Below, piece by piece: positions 45,583 to 54,074 of a DNA stretch of 64,000 nt. The position numbers were made by a program, and so were the translations under genes. Numbering within the stretch: the stretch's first letter is position 1; the number at the start of each line of letters is the position of its first letter. This stretch comes from Methanobacterium sp. UBA375 (GTDB lineage: Archaea; Methanobacteriota; Methanobacteria; Methanobacteriales; Methanobacteriaceae), in contig DAGC01000012.1 of the NCBI GenBank assembly GCA_002495625.1, positions 144,251 to 208,250 of the forward strand, given 5' to 3'. A model generated the notes under the pieces. The model did not search any database and was not told the origin of the DNA. It saw nothing but the letters and a program-made list of their open reading frames with translations.

Positions 45583-47199
45583 TCATTTTATTACATCAAC
45601 GAACTGGAATTTTTCCCCATCGAAAAGCCCCATATCACTTATCTTCAGTTTAGGAATTACCAGGAGCGCCATGAAGGACAGGGTCATGAAGGGGGAGTTC
45701 AGTTTACACCCCATTTCCTTAACCTTTCCCTGCAGAGCCTGTAATTTAATAGATACATCATTAGCACTTTCATTGCTCATCAACCCCGCTATAGGGAGTT
45801 TCAATGAGTTAAATTGTCCATTTGAAGTAGCAACCAGGCCTCCATTGTTTTTTACCAGTCGATTAACAGCACGGGCCATGTTTTCGGTATTGGTGCCTAC
45901 TACCATGATGTTATGGGAGTCATGGGCAACACTGGTGGCAATCGCACCATTTTCCAGTCCAAAACCATGTATAAATCCATTGGATACCTGATCATGGCCG
46001 TATCGTTCCACCACGGCGATTTTCAGGATATCTTCTTCCAGATCCGGTTGGATGCTACCTTCATCAACCCCTAAAATGGCTTCTGATTCTCCAGTGATCA
46101 GCTGCCCTTCAATTACTTCGATTACCCTTACATTTTCTTCCCTGTTTTTAGAGGGTATTTCAAAATCAGCAGGAGTTTTATGGTTTAATTTAAATGTACT
46201 TTCTAGTTCAAGTGGTTTAACTGAAAATAATATTTTATTATCCCGGGCAACCAGTTCCCCTTTAATGTAAACTTCTTTAACATTTAATTTCTCCAGATCA
46301 TCCACCACAACCAGATCAGCCGCTCTACCTGGAGCAATTAATCCATTATTTAGATTGTAATGGCTGGCGGGGTTGATGGTTACCATTTTAACTGTTTCTA
46401 CTGGGTCCAGACCATAATCGATAGCTTCCCTGAGCATCAAGTCTACATGACCTTTTATCAGGTCTTCGGGATGTTTATCATCCGATACTATGAAATCTCC
46501 ACCGGCACTTATTAGATCCTCTAAATTCTGGGCCGAAGATCCCTGTCTTAGCATCACCTTCATTCCCAGTTTCCTTTTCTCTAGGACCTCTTCCCTGGTG
46601 GTGCATTCATGGTCAGTGGATATTCCGGAAGCTATATATTTACAGAGCGCTTTTCCGGATAGGAGGGGTGCGTGTCCGTCGATAGGTTTCCTGTGCCGCT
46701 TTGCCGAGGCTATCTTGGAGAGAACTTCCCTATCACTTGCCAGAACCCCGGGGAAGTTCATCATCTCTCCCAATGCCACCATATCATCCCTGTCAAGCAA
46801 TCGATCTATTTCTTCTGCATCGACGTTTGCCCCTGAAGTTTCAAAGGGAGTTGCCGGGACACAGGAAGACGCGGTTAAATAGACGTTGAGGGGAACAGAA
46901 ACAGCATCCATCATCATGTATTCAATTCCACGGGTACCCATTACATTGGCTATTTCATGGGGATCACTGACCACTGATGTTGTTCCATGGGGAACCACCA
47001 CCTCTGCAAAACGGGAGGGTGAAAGCATGGAGCTTTCGATGTGGACATGGGCATCGATAAACCCGGGTAAAATAACATCCCTAAAATTATCTTGAACCGG
47101 CTTAACACATTTTATCAGGCCATTTTCCGTGGAGATCTCTGCAGGGTAAATCTCCCCGGTAAAAACATTTAACAGGTTTCCTTTAATCATATTCATCAT
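45583..47199 (-). CDS. ade: Adenine deaminase
   Basis: 538 residues of the Ade amidohydrolase family, converting adenine to hypoxanthine for purine salvage. Metal ligands in PGFIDAHVHIESSM, SVVSDPHEIANVMG and GHAPLLSG, with FIVSDDKHPEDL in the barrel and the C-terminal VAHDSHNIMVVGTN block. GGAAG precedes the ATG pair. First gene of an operon with UPF0282. Confidence 0.92.
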   Translation of the reverse strand: MMNMIKGNLLNVFTGEIYPAEISTENGLIKCVKPVQDNFRDVILPGFIDAHVHIESSMLSPSRFAEVVVPHGTTSVVSDPHEIANVMGTRGIEYMMMDAVSVPLNVYLTASSCVPATPFETSGANVDAEEIDRLLDRDDMVALGEMMNFPGVLASDREVLSKIASAKRHRKPIDGHAPLLSGKALCKYIASGISTDHECTTREEVLEKRKLGMKVMLRQGSSAQNLEDLISAGGDFIVSDDKHPEDLIKGHVDLMLREAIDYGLDPVETVKMVTINPASHYNLNNGLIAPGRAADLVVVDDLEKLNVKEVYIKGELVARDNKILFSVKPLELESTFKLNHKTPADFEIPSKNREENVRVIEVIEGQLITGESEAILGVDEGSIQPDLEEDILKIAVVERYGHDQVSNGFIHGFGLENGAIATSVAHDSHNIMVVGTNTENMARAVNRLVKNNGGLVATSNGQFNSLKLPIAGLMSNESANDVSIKLQALQGKVKEMGCKLNSPFMTLSFMALLVIPKLKISDMGLFDGEKFQFVDVIK

Positions 47200-47427
47200 T
47201 TTTTACTTCCTTAAACCTAGCTCAACACTGTTGTTTTCGGTTATCTTCCACGTCCGGAATCATGTAATTTATCCGTGATGTGCATCTATTTTCCTGAAAC
47301 CCCTGATTTGAGCGTTATCCACGTCAAAGCCAGTTATTAACTTCAATTGCCCTTGTCTTCCTAAGGATTCCTATCTATTTTAATACGGTAAAACCTTAGT
47401 TGGAAGATTAGTTAAATATAATTTTTT

Positions 47428-48558
47428 TTAGTTCAAAGCTCCATCAAATGATTTTCTAAATTTAATCTTGGTTTTGTATATACCATAAATCAGCAAACAA
47501 ACTAAAATAACTGCAGATATAAATTTTATGGGAATAGGTATAAAATCGTTGTGCAAACTTAAATTGGTTACCACAATACTTTCTGTAAAGAAGAAGCTGA
47601 AAATATTAACTATATAACCAAATATCAGGGATAAAGCTACGATGGAAGTAAGGTATATGCTGAAAAACTTTTTCCCAAATTTGTGGATTATCATGGACAT
47701 GGCGGCTATATTAGTTGCCGGGCCGGCGAAGATGAAGACTAGAATGCTTCCTGGACTAAATCCCATGAAAAAGAATCCCAATGCAACTGGAATCGATGCG
47801 GTTGGGCATACATATATGGGAACTGCAATGGCTAAAAGAATAAATAAAGATAGTACAGGATCTCCAGCAATGTTTTGAGTGAATTGTCCTGGTATTATAA
47901 TATTCATTAGAGTACCCATTAAAGCGGCAAACAACAGGCCAATTAAAAGTGAAGTCGAAATATCAGGGAACATCTGATTAAAAGAATAGTTGATAACCTG
48001 TTTTATTGTAGTTCCAAGCTCATATGATTGATTTGTAAGATTTTGGCAATGTTCACTGGTTGTAAAGTCATTTCCACAGGAATGACAATGATTATGCTGG
48101 TTGATTACATTTGAATCATTATCATCTAATGTGTCATGAGTTTCAGATTTTCCCAACAGATGAACCAATATTCCTGCGGTTATACCGGAAAAAGTGGCCA
48201 ATACAGGCCGCATAATCGTTAGAGGAAGACCTAAAAATGTATATGATGTGAAAATGGAACTTATACTGAATCCAGATGTTGAGACCAGAAAGGAAGCAGC
48301 TACTGAATCATCAATCCCCTTTTCTTTAAGGGTTATTGCGGCAGGAACAATACCACAGGAGCAGATGGGAAGTGGTAATCCTATAAGGATTCCTTTTAAA
48401 ATCCCCCCTATTGTGGAATTTCCAATCAACTTATTTATATAAGTAGAAGGGAGTAGTACACTCATTGCACCAGCTATTAAAAAGCCCACCAAAATAAAGA
48501 AGGAATTTTCAAGGATGATGTAATAAAAATTCTCGATAAAATTAATTAATAAATTCAT
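47428..48558 (-). CDS. SO_0444/ArsP-like metal efflux permease
   Basis: 376 residues, two blocks of about four to five transmembrane helices separated by a hydrophilic loop carrying CHSCGNDF and HCQN, with histidines. GLPLPICSCGIVPAAITLKE and VPIYVCPTASIPVALGF are the paired Cys motifs of the DUF318/permease family, proposed to export copper, zinc or arsenicals. The Cys/His loop could bind metal. A small exported Cys-protein gene lies directly upstream in the same operon. Confidence 0.82.
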   Translation of the reverse strand: MNLLINFIENFYYIILENSFFILVGFLIAGAMSVLLPSTYINKLIGNSTIGGILKGILIGLPLPICSCGIVPAAITLKEKGIDDSVAASFLVSTSGFSISSIFTSYTFLGLPLTIMRPVLATFSGITAGILVHLLGKSETHDTLDDNDSNVINQHNHCHSCGNDFTTSEHCQNLTNQSYELGTTIKQVINYSFNQMFPDISTSLLIGLLFAALMGTLMNIIIPGQFTQNIAGDPVLSLFILLAIAVPIYVCPTASIPVALGFFFMGFSPGSILVFIFAGPATNIAAMSMIIHKFGKKFFSIYLTSIVALSLIFGYIVNIFSFFFTESIVVTNLSLHNDFIPIPIKFISAVILVCLLIYGIYKTKIKFRKSFDGALN

Positions 48559-48580
48559 TTATGATGTCCTAGTAGAAGTT

Positions 48581-48946
48581 TTAATATTTAACTTTTTTAA
48601 AGTCAGAATCTGGTTCCCATTTACCATCAGAGTATATCCAGGTCCCATTCCAGGTATTTTCGTCTACTAACACAGTTACAGTTGCTTCATTGGTTGCTTT
48701 ATGTTTTATAATGGTGTTAGGGATTGAACTGGCACTTATATTTTCTTTTTCAGCAACGTAAGCCTTGGCACCATTGTTTAATTCCTGGTATTGCTGGGTT
48801 ACTTGGGTTGCGTTGTTTAAGTAGTCGCAGGATCCATTGCAGTCGATGCATCCTTGGGCTGTGTTTACCGATAGTACTACCGTTAGGCAGGGCACTATAA
48901 TAATTAAGGCTAAAACAGCGAAAAATATTTTATATTTTCCATTCAT
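48581..48946 (-). CDS. Small exported protein with Cys triad
   Basis: 121 residues. An N-terminal signal/anchor helix (about 6-27) is followed by GCIDCNGSCDYLNNAT, a C-x2-C-x3-C cluster, then a soluble domain ending WNGTWIYSDGKWEPDSDF. It precedes the metal permease by 22 bases. A surface metal-binding partner of that permease is a reasonable inference; no family is recognised. Confidence 0.65.
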   Translation of the reverse strand: MNGKYKIFFAVLALIIIVPCLTVVLSVNTAQGCIDCNGSCDYLNNATQVTQQYQELNNGAKAYVAEKENISASSIPNTIIKHKATNEATVTVLVDENTWNGTWIYSDGKWEPDSDFKKVKY

Positions 48947-49077
48947 GGATAATTCTCATGCTTTAAAATTATATATAATTTTGCCCGTTACAAAATTTTA
49001 AATTTTGGATAAATGGAACTTTTTTAAGTATGGTTGATTATAAATAAAATTCATTCTATTGGTGAGGATATTTGGAT

Positions 49078-49482
49078 ATGGAAATAGGTCGATTGCTCTT
49101 TTTCAGTTTAGGTATGACATTTCTAGGAATAGGGGTAGTTGGAATAGTTCTACCAGTACTACCAACCACACCCTTCGTTATAGTGTCCGCTTTCTTTTTC
49201 GGTAAAAGTTCCAAAAGATTTGAAAACTGGCTTTCCAATAACCGCTACTTTGGAAGTTACATAGAGAACTATAAAACAAATAGAGGCGTTCCTTTAGATG
49301 TGAAGCTTAAGAGTATTGGTTTTTTATGGGTTACGTTACTCGTTTCTGCAATTTTATTTTCCAGTACCTGGTACGTTCCCCTAATTCTATTTATCGTGGG
49401 GATAGCTGTTACTTTGCATATTACAATGCTTAGAACTAGATCTAAATCTGATTTACCTCTTAAAACTAGATATAAGTCTTAA
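49078..49482 (+). CDS. DUF454 (YbaN) inner-membrane protein
   Basis: 134 residues from the ATG at 49078; a TTG at 49072 is better spaced from GGTGAGG and is an alternative. Family blocks LGMTFLGIGVVGIVLPVLPT and FFFGKSSKRFENWLSNN, then two further membrane helices (VTLLVSAILF, VPLILFIVGIAV). Function unknown throughout the family. Confidence 0.85.
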   Translation: MEIGRLLFFSLGMTFLGIGVVGIVLPVLPTTPFVIVSAFFFGKSSKRFENWLSNNRYFGSYIENYKTNRGVPLDVKLKSIGFLWVTLLVSAILFSSTWYVPLILFIVGIAVTLHITMLRTRSKSDLPLKTRYKS

Positions 49483-49553
49483 TTTTTGTTCTTAACCTAG
49501 ATTTATACTTAATTCACCGTCGGCTTCTATTCTTTTTTTGAAATTTTCAAATT

Positions 49554-49637
49554 TTTAGGTTCACCTAATAAAATAGCAATATTTATATACCATAAAATAT
49601 TTAGGTACACCTAAGAATGGATTTAGGTAATCCTAAA
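49554..49637 (+). promoter_or_regulatory. feo promoter with three DtxR-type boxes
   Basis: Palindromes TTTAGGTTCACCTAA (49554-49568), TTTAGGTACACCTAA (49600-49614) and TTTAGGTAATCCTAAA (49622-49637). A TATA box TTATATA at 49583-49589 lies between the first and second, so box one is upstream of the promoter and boxes two and three cover the start point and leader. Boxes two and three are 22 bases apart. The stretch 49583-49615 matches the rubrerythrin promoter at 55542-55574 with two differences. Confidence 0.85.
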
Positions 49638-49667
49638 TTTTTCGAAAGAATGGAGGTAATTAAGAGT

Positions 49668-49898
49668 ATGATAAACGCATTGAATGAACTTAAAGTTGGA
49701 GATTCAGGAGTTGTCGTATCTTATAAAGGTAAAGGCAGCTTAAGAAAGCATCTTATGGAAATGGGTTTTGTGAGAGGGGCTAATGTGGAAGTGCAAAGAG
49801 TAGCGCCCTTAGGAGATCCCATCGAAGTGAAAGTTAAAGGGTATTCCATATCCTTAAGAAAAGAGGAAGCACAATATATCGAGATCGAGATAGCATGA
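49668..49898 (+). CDS. feoA: FeoA ferrous-iron transport protein
   Basis: 76 residues from the ATG at 49668, preceded by GGAGGT; earlier starts (49617, 49650) would place coding sequence over the operator boxes. SH3-like FeoA domain: LKVGDSGVVVSYKGKG, HLMEMGFVRGANVEV and DPIEVKVKGYSISLRKEEA. FeoA helps FeoB move Fe2+. First gene of a feoA-feoA-feoB operon. Confidence 0.9.
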   Translation: MINALNELKVGDSGVVVSYKGKGSLRKHLMEMGFVRGANVEVQRVAPLGDPIEVKVKGYSISLRKEEAQYIEIEIA

Positions 49899-50119
49899 TG
49901 ACTTTAGCTATGGGGAATAAGGATGAAGAATTGAAAGTTCTCCAAATAAGGCATGAAGAGAAATTTAAAAAGAGATTATCGGATATGGGGATTTACAAGG
50001 ATGCCCAGGTGAAGATAGTTAAGAACGATATTCCCGGGCCTTTAATCGTAGATATAAAAGGTTCAAGACTAATTTTAGGACGTGGACAGGCCCAGAAAAT
50101 AATGGTAGAGGGAGTATAA
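49895..50119 (+). CDS. feoA: Second FeoA protein
   Basis: 74 residues; its ATG overlaps the stop of the first feoA (ATGATG), so they are coupled. FeoA domain: KVLQIRHEEKFKKRLSDMGI, then IPGPLIVDIKGSRLILGRGQ. Two different FeoA proteins before FeoB is common in anaerobes. It ends three bases before feoB. Confidence 0.88.
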   Translation: MMTLAMGNKDEELKVLQIRHEEKFKKRLSDMGIYKDAQVKIVKNDIPGPLIVDIKGSRLILGRGQAQKIMVEGV

Positions 50120-50122
50120 GCC

Positions 50123-52315
50123 ATGGAAAAAATAAGAATAGCCCTAGCTGGAAACCCCAATGTTGGTAAAAGTACTCTTTTTAACAGCTTAACAGGTATG
50201 CGACAGCATGTGGGTAACTGGCCAGGTAAAACTGTGGAATACAAAGAAGGTACATTCAATTATGACGAATATGAAATTGAGGTGATAGACCTTCCGGGTA
50301 ATTACAGTCTTACTGCTTACTCTATGGAGGAGATAGTTTCCAGAGATTATATCGTTGATGAACATCCTGATGTGATTGTTAACATTGTTGAAGCTGCTAA
50401 TCTGGAACGAAACCTTTATTTAACCGTGCAAATGATGGAATTAGGAGCTAATTTAGTACTTGCACTGAACATGAATAAGGCTGCTGATGAAAAAGGTTTT
50501 AAAATAGATGTTGATAAGTTATCACAGCTTTTAGGTATACCAGTGGTTAGGATCGAGGCAGTAGATGATACCGGTCGTGAAGAACTCTTAAAGTCCATAT
50601 TAGAAGTTTCAAAATCGCCTAATAATGTTATAGATAGAGTAGAATATGGATCTGAAATAGATGAACATATTGAGCAGCTTGAAAAGCTTGTAAAGGAGGA
50701 TATATCTGAAGTAGACGCACCTTCCAGTTGGACAGCTCTTAAATTACTGGAAGATGATAGTGAGGTTGTAGAAAAGATAAGGGAATCTGGAAGGGGGCAA
50801 AGAGTCTTATCAGAAGCTAAAAAAATCCGGGGACATTTAAATAATATTTTTGGTGATGATGCCGATGCAGCCATCACCGACGCCCGATATGGTTTCATAG
50901 CCGGGCTCATCCAGGAATCGGTTAAAAAGCCCAAGATAGATAAGGTCACCCGTTCGGATCTTATAGACAGAATTGTAACCCATAAATATTGGGGAATACC
51001 CATATTTTTGTTAATAATGTGGATCACATTCCAGATAACCTTCACCATAGGCGCACCCTTCCAGGACCTTATTGATGCAGGTATGGGCATGTTAGGGGAT
51101 GCAGTTAGCGCCGGCTTAGGAGAAGGCTTTCTAACTTCATTCTTAGTTGATGGATTAATAGGTGGTGTTGGTGGCGTAATTGTATTCATACCTCCTATTT
51201 TCCTGTTGTTCTTCTTGCTTGCTTTACTGGAAGATAGTGGTTATCTGGCAAGAGCAGCGTTTGTGATGGATCGGTTCATGCATAAAACGATTGGACTACA
51301 TGGAAAATCGTTCATACCCATGATACTTGGTTTCGGATGTGCTGTACCGGGAATAATGGCTACAAGAACACTGGAAAATGAAAGGGATAGATTTTTGACC
51401 ATGTTAATTGTCCCCTTCATGTCCTGTAGCGCCAGACTACCTGTTTATACCCTCATCATAGCAGCATTTTTTGTGGCATACCAGGGAACGGTTTTGTTCT
51501 CGCTTTATCTGTTGGGAATAGTGGTGGCCGTTATAATAGCAGCTATATTCAAGAACACTATATTTAAAGGAAAATCCGCTCCATTCGTTATGGAACTTCC
51601 TCCTTACAGAAGACCAACTCTTAAAGGTTCTTTGATCCACATGTGGGAGCGAGGAGTACTCTTCCTGCGAAAGATGGGTACAATCATCCTGGGAGTATCC
51701 ATTCTAATATGGGCCCTTAGTAGTTTGCCTATCGGGGTTGAATACGCCTCACAGGACAGTGTTACTGGACAAATAGGAACCACTATAGCCCCTGTATTTG
51801 CTCCTCTTGGATTCGGAGAATGGCAGGCCGCAGTGGCAGTATTCTATGGATTCTTGGCCAAGGAGGTGGTGGTAAGCACATTTGGTATCCTCTATGGTGT
51901 GGGTGAAGAGGCATCTGATGAGCCCGATCCGAGTGAGGAAGCATCCAGTGGAGAGGCACCTACTGAGGAAGCGTCCGCCGAACCAGCATCTGGTGAGGAA
52001 GTAGCCGCTCAAGAAGCTTCTGGTGAGGAAGCAGCTCCTGAAGAAGAAGCAGCCCCTGAGGAAGAGGAAGAAGTAGCACCTGAAGAAGATCAAGGATTCA
52101 TTTCAGCGATACAGGGACTATTTACTCCATTATCAGCGTATGCCTTTTTGGTATTTGTCCTGCTGTACATACCATGTCTTGCTACCTTAGCTGCAATAAA
52201 AAGGGAAACCAACTCCTGGAGATGGCCAGCATTTTCTGCAGCGTACACCTTCGTTGTGGCATACATAGTTTCGTTTATCGTATACCAGGGTGGATCGTTA
52301 CTGGGATTTGCGTAA
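50123..52315 (+). CDS. feoB: FeoB ferrous-iron transporter with acidic insert
   Basis: 730 residues. The G domain has GNPNVGKST (10-18) and DLPGNYSL; the fourth G motif reads NMNK (116-119), where most G proteins have N-x-x-D. A helical spacer leads to the membrane part with the paired gates GCAVPGIMATRTLEN and SCSARLPVYTLI. Between the last membrane helices lies an insert of about 63 residues (near 595-658) made almost only of Glu, Ala, Ser, Pro and Gly, such as EEAAPEEEAAPEEEEE, which normal FeoB lacks. Transport of Fe2+ inward; controlled by three DtxR-type boxes upstream. Confidence 0.93.
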   Translation: MEKIRIALAGNPNVGKSTLFNSLTGMRQHVGNWPGKTVEYKEGTFNYDEYEIEVIDLPGNYSLTAYSMEEIVSRDYIVDEHPDVIVNIVEAANLERNLYLTVQMMELGANLVLALNMNKAADEKGFKIDVDKLSQLLGIPVVRIEAVDDTGREELLKSILEVSKSPNNVIDRVEYGSEIDEHIEQLEKLVKEDISEVDAPSSWTALKLLEDDSEVVEKIRESGRGQRVLSEAKKIRGHLNNIFGDDADAAITDARYGFIAGLIQESVKKPKIDKVTRSDLIDRIVTHKYWGIPIFLLIMWITFQITFTIGAPFQDLIDAGMGMLGDAVSAGLGEGFLTSFLVDGLIGGVGGVIVFIPPIFLLFFLLALLEDSGYLARAAFVMDRFMHKTIGLHGKSFIPMILGFGCAVPGIMATRTLENERDRFLTMLIVPFMSCSARLPVYTLIIAAFFVAYQGTVLFSLYLLGIVVAVIIAAIFKNTIFKGKSAPFVMELPPYRRPTLKGSLIHMWERGVLFLRKMGTIILGVSILIWALSSLPIGVEYASQDSVTGQIGTTIAPVFAPLGFGEWQAAVAVFYGFLAKEVVVSTFGILYGVGEEASDEPDPSEEASSGEAPTEEASAEPASGEEVAAQEASGEEAAPEEEAAPEEEEEVAPEEDQGFISAIQGLFTPLSAYAFLVFVLLYIPCLATLAAIKRETNSWRWPAFSAAYTFVVAYIVSFIVYQGGSLLGFA

Positions 52316-52328
52316 GTAAAAAACCTTT

Positions 52329-52360
52329 AAAAGCTTTATTTTAAAGCTTTTAATTTTTTT
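52329..52360 (+). terminator. Hairpin and T-tract after feoB
   Basis: AAAAGCTTTA, a three-T loop and TAAAGCTTTT (52329-52351) form a perfect ten-pair stem followed by T-rich sequence, 13 bases after the feoB stop. Looks like an intrinsic or U-tract terminator. Confidence 0.65.
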
Positions 52361-52378
52361 TATTTTAAGGCGATAAAA

Positions 52379-52507
52379 ATGACAACAAAAAGTGGTATAA
52401 GAGGTATTAAAACGGAGAAAAGCAGAATCATTAAAACTAATTTGGAGAACGATAAAAATAATGGAACGAACACTATAAATACGTCCAAAATGATTAGAAA
52501 AAAATAA
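52379..52507 (+). CDS. Possible 42-residue basic peptide
   Basis: A short frame starting MTTKSGIRGIKTEKSRIIKT after the feoB terminator; Lys-, Thr- and Asn-rich, no motif, and only a weak AAGG ribosome site. It could be chance coding in AT-rich DNA. The rest of the 310-base gap holds only the terminator and the promoter of the next gene. Confidence 0.25.
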   Translation: MTTKSGIRGIKTEKSRIIKTNLENDKNNGTNTINTSKMIRKK

Positions 52508-52626
52508 ACCCCCATTTTTTAATATATTAGATTTTTAAGTAACGTTTTTTTATAGATTGTATATTACCTGCATTTTAGGGGGAGAATTCAATCACTGAGG
52601 AAGTCACGATAAAGATACCATCTAAG

Positions 52627-53574
52627 ATGAATAAACAAGTTCAAGGTAAGGATCGTGATTGTTTTCCACTGTACTCTTTGTACTGTTACCTGAAAATAAG
52701 ATTAACCGGTAAACTGAACAAGAAGGACCTACATGAACTTTACCGATGCACTTTATGTAACCAATGCCATTATATGGGTTTCAACCAAAGTGCAAGGGAA
52801 AGGGCCGTGAAGAAAGGTCTTATTTCACCCCATGTAGCTGAAATCACCCAGAACATCAGGAAATTCGGTAACTCTTATGGTGTTGATACATCACGTGAGG
52901 AAAATAAACAACAGGGAGATAATAAATGGGATAAAGTGGAAACCATACTTTTTAGAGGTTGCACCTCCCGTTATAAGGTTCCTGAAATACTGGATGCTGT
53001 GGCAAATTTGCTCAGGTACAGGGGAATAGAGTATGCTACCATGGCTAATGAAACCTGTTGTGGTGGGCTACTGTTTAATTTAGGTGATCAGACTGCTGGA
53101 TTGGAAGCGGTCAGGGATAATATTGAAAAATTTAAAGCAGCAGGGGTTAAAAGGATAATAACCGTATGCCCTGGTTGTTACGATGCCCTTCATATGTATT
53201 ATAAGGGAAGGGATGGGTTTGATCCGGAGATAATCCTGGCCATCGACTTGTTAAAGGGATTGACCTTTACCGGGGAGGATTTCCACATACAGGATCCCTG
53301 TCATGCTCGGGATAAAGCATTTAACGTGCGTACGATAATTCCTTCCAGAAGATTTATAGAGGAAAGTCCCTGCTGTGGAGCAGGTGGGGGAGTTATGGCC
53401 CATGACAAATCACTGGCCTGTACAAAGGCAAAAAAAGCCATAGACAAAAGTTCCACAAAAATGGTCACTTACTGTCCACTTTGTTACCTTAATATGTCAT
53501 CTATGGAACCAGATAAAGTATTTGATATTTATTTGTTGTTGGATGATCTATTATTCCCCAACCATCATGATTGA
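52627..53574 (+). CDS. CCG-domain iron-sulfur protein, HdrD/HdrB-like
   Basis: 315 residues from the ATG at 52627. The N-terminal cluster motif is CTLCNQC without the usual fourth Cys. Two CCG domains follow: ETCCGGLLFNLG with VCPGCYDAL, and DPCHARDK, SPCCGAGGGVMAHD with YCPLCYLN, as in the heterodisulfide-reductase subunits that bind the unusual cubane at the catalytic site. It is not next to hdrA or hdrE, so its partner is unknown. The ATG has no ribosome site; a strong GGGGGAG (52578-52584) is placed for a start near 52591, where the in-frame codon is ATC (followed by ACT GAG GAA). True N terminus uncertain. Confidence 0.8.
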   Translation: MNKQVQGKDRDCFPLYSLYCYLKIRLTGKLNKKDLHELYRCTLCNQCHYMGFNQSARERAVKKGLISPHVAEITQNIRKFGNSYGVDTSREENKQQGDNKWDKVETILFRGCTSRYKVPEILDAVANLLRYRGIEYATMANETCCGGLLFNLGDQTAGLEAVRDNIEKFKAAGVKRIITVCPGCYDALHMYYKGRDGFDPEIILAIDLLKGLTFTGEDFHIQDPCHARDKAFNVRTIIPSRRFIEESPCCGAGGGVMAHDKSLACTKAKKAIDKSSTKMVTYCPLCYLNMSSMEPDKVFDIYLLLDDLLFPNHHD

Positions 53575-53625
53575 TGGCTTTTGGTGATGATGAAAATCTT
53601 AGAAAATTTTATATATGATAAAAAG

Positions 53626-53665
53626 TTTAGGTATACCTAACAATCTAAGTTTAGGTATGCCTAAA
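53626..53665 (+). promoter_or_regulatory. Paired DtxR-type boxes before the regulator operon
   Basis: TTTAGGTATACCTAA (53626-53640) and TTTAGGTATGCCTAAA (53650-53665), 24 bases apart, 18 bases downstream of a TATA box (TTTATATAT, about 53608-53616). They precede the unit that encodes the DtxR-family protein, so autoregulation is likely. Confidence 0.85.
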
Positions 53666-53674
53666 AATTTTGTT

Positions 53675-53708
53675 GGATTGAATAGATCTTGGGATTGAAT
53701 AGATCTTG
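53675..53708 (+). repeat. Perfect 17-base tandem repeat in the leader
   Basis: GGATTGAATAGATCTTG is present twice without a gap (53675-53691 and 53692-53708), between the DtxR-type boxes and the first gene of the regulator operon. No palindromic or ribosome-site role is apparent. Confidence 0.85.
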
Positions 53709-53771
53709 AAATAAAATTTGGGATGAATTAAACCTATGTTGTAGTTTAAATTTATAAAAGAGGGTTTAAAT

Positions 53772-54062
53772 ATGGAAATGAGCAGAGATGCAGAAAAATT
53801 ATTGGAGAAATTATGGATCTACTGGGTGTATTTAGAAGGAAATGATGATGAGTTCATTCAAAGACATCTGGTGGGTGAAACTGCACTTAAAGAACTGGAA
53901 GATTTAAACCTGCTGGAATATGGTGTTGATGAAAAAGTGCAACTCACACCTGAAGGCTTTGAAGAATCTGTAAGGATAATTAGAGGACTTAAATTGTCTG
54001 AAAAGTCTGAAAAACTACTTAGTTATGTTTTGGGTGTTAACCAAGAACTTAAATCTTATTGA
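53772..54062 (+). CDS. Small winged-helix-like protein of the metal regulon
   Basis: 96 residues. The order SRDAEKLLEKLWIYWVYLEG, AALKELEDLNLLEYG-like helix and VQLTPEGFEESVRIIRG resembles the DNA-binding end of DtxR proteins (TxEG wing followed by helix) but is shortened and very acidic, so it may not bind DNA; FeoC-like or antagonist roles are possible. No exact family recognised. First gene after paired DtxR-type boxes. Confidence 0.65.
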   Translation: MEMSRDAEKLLEKLWIYWVYLEGNDDEFIQRHLVGETALKELEDLNLLEYGVDEKVQLTPEGFEESVRIIRGLKLSEKSEKLLSYVLGVNQELKSY

Positions 54063-54074
54063 GGTGGTCTGGTT

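Noticed and set aside
50416..51189. 257-codon minus-strand frame inside feoB
   Set aside because: Lies wholly within the conserved FeoB reading frame; composition is that of an antisense shadow.
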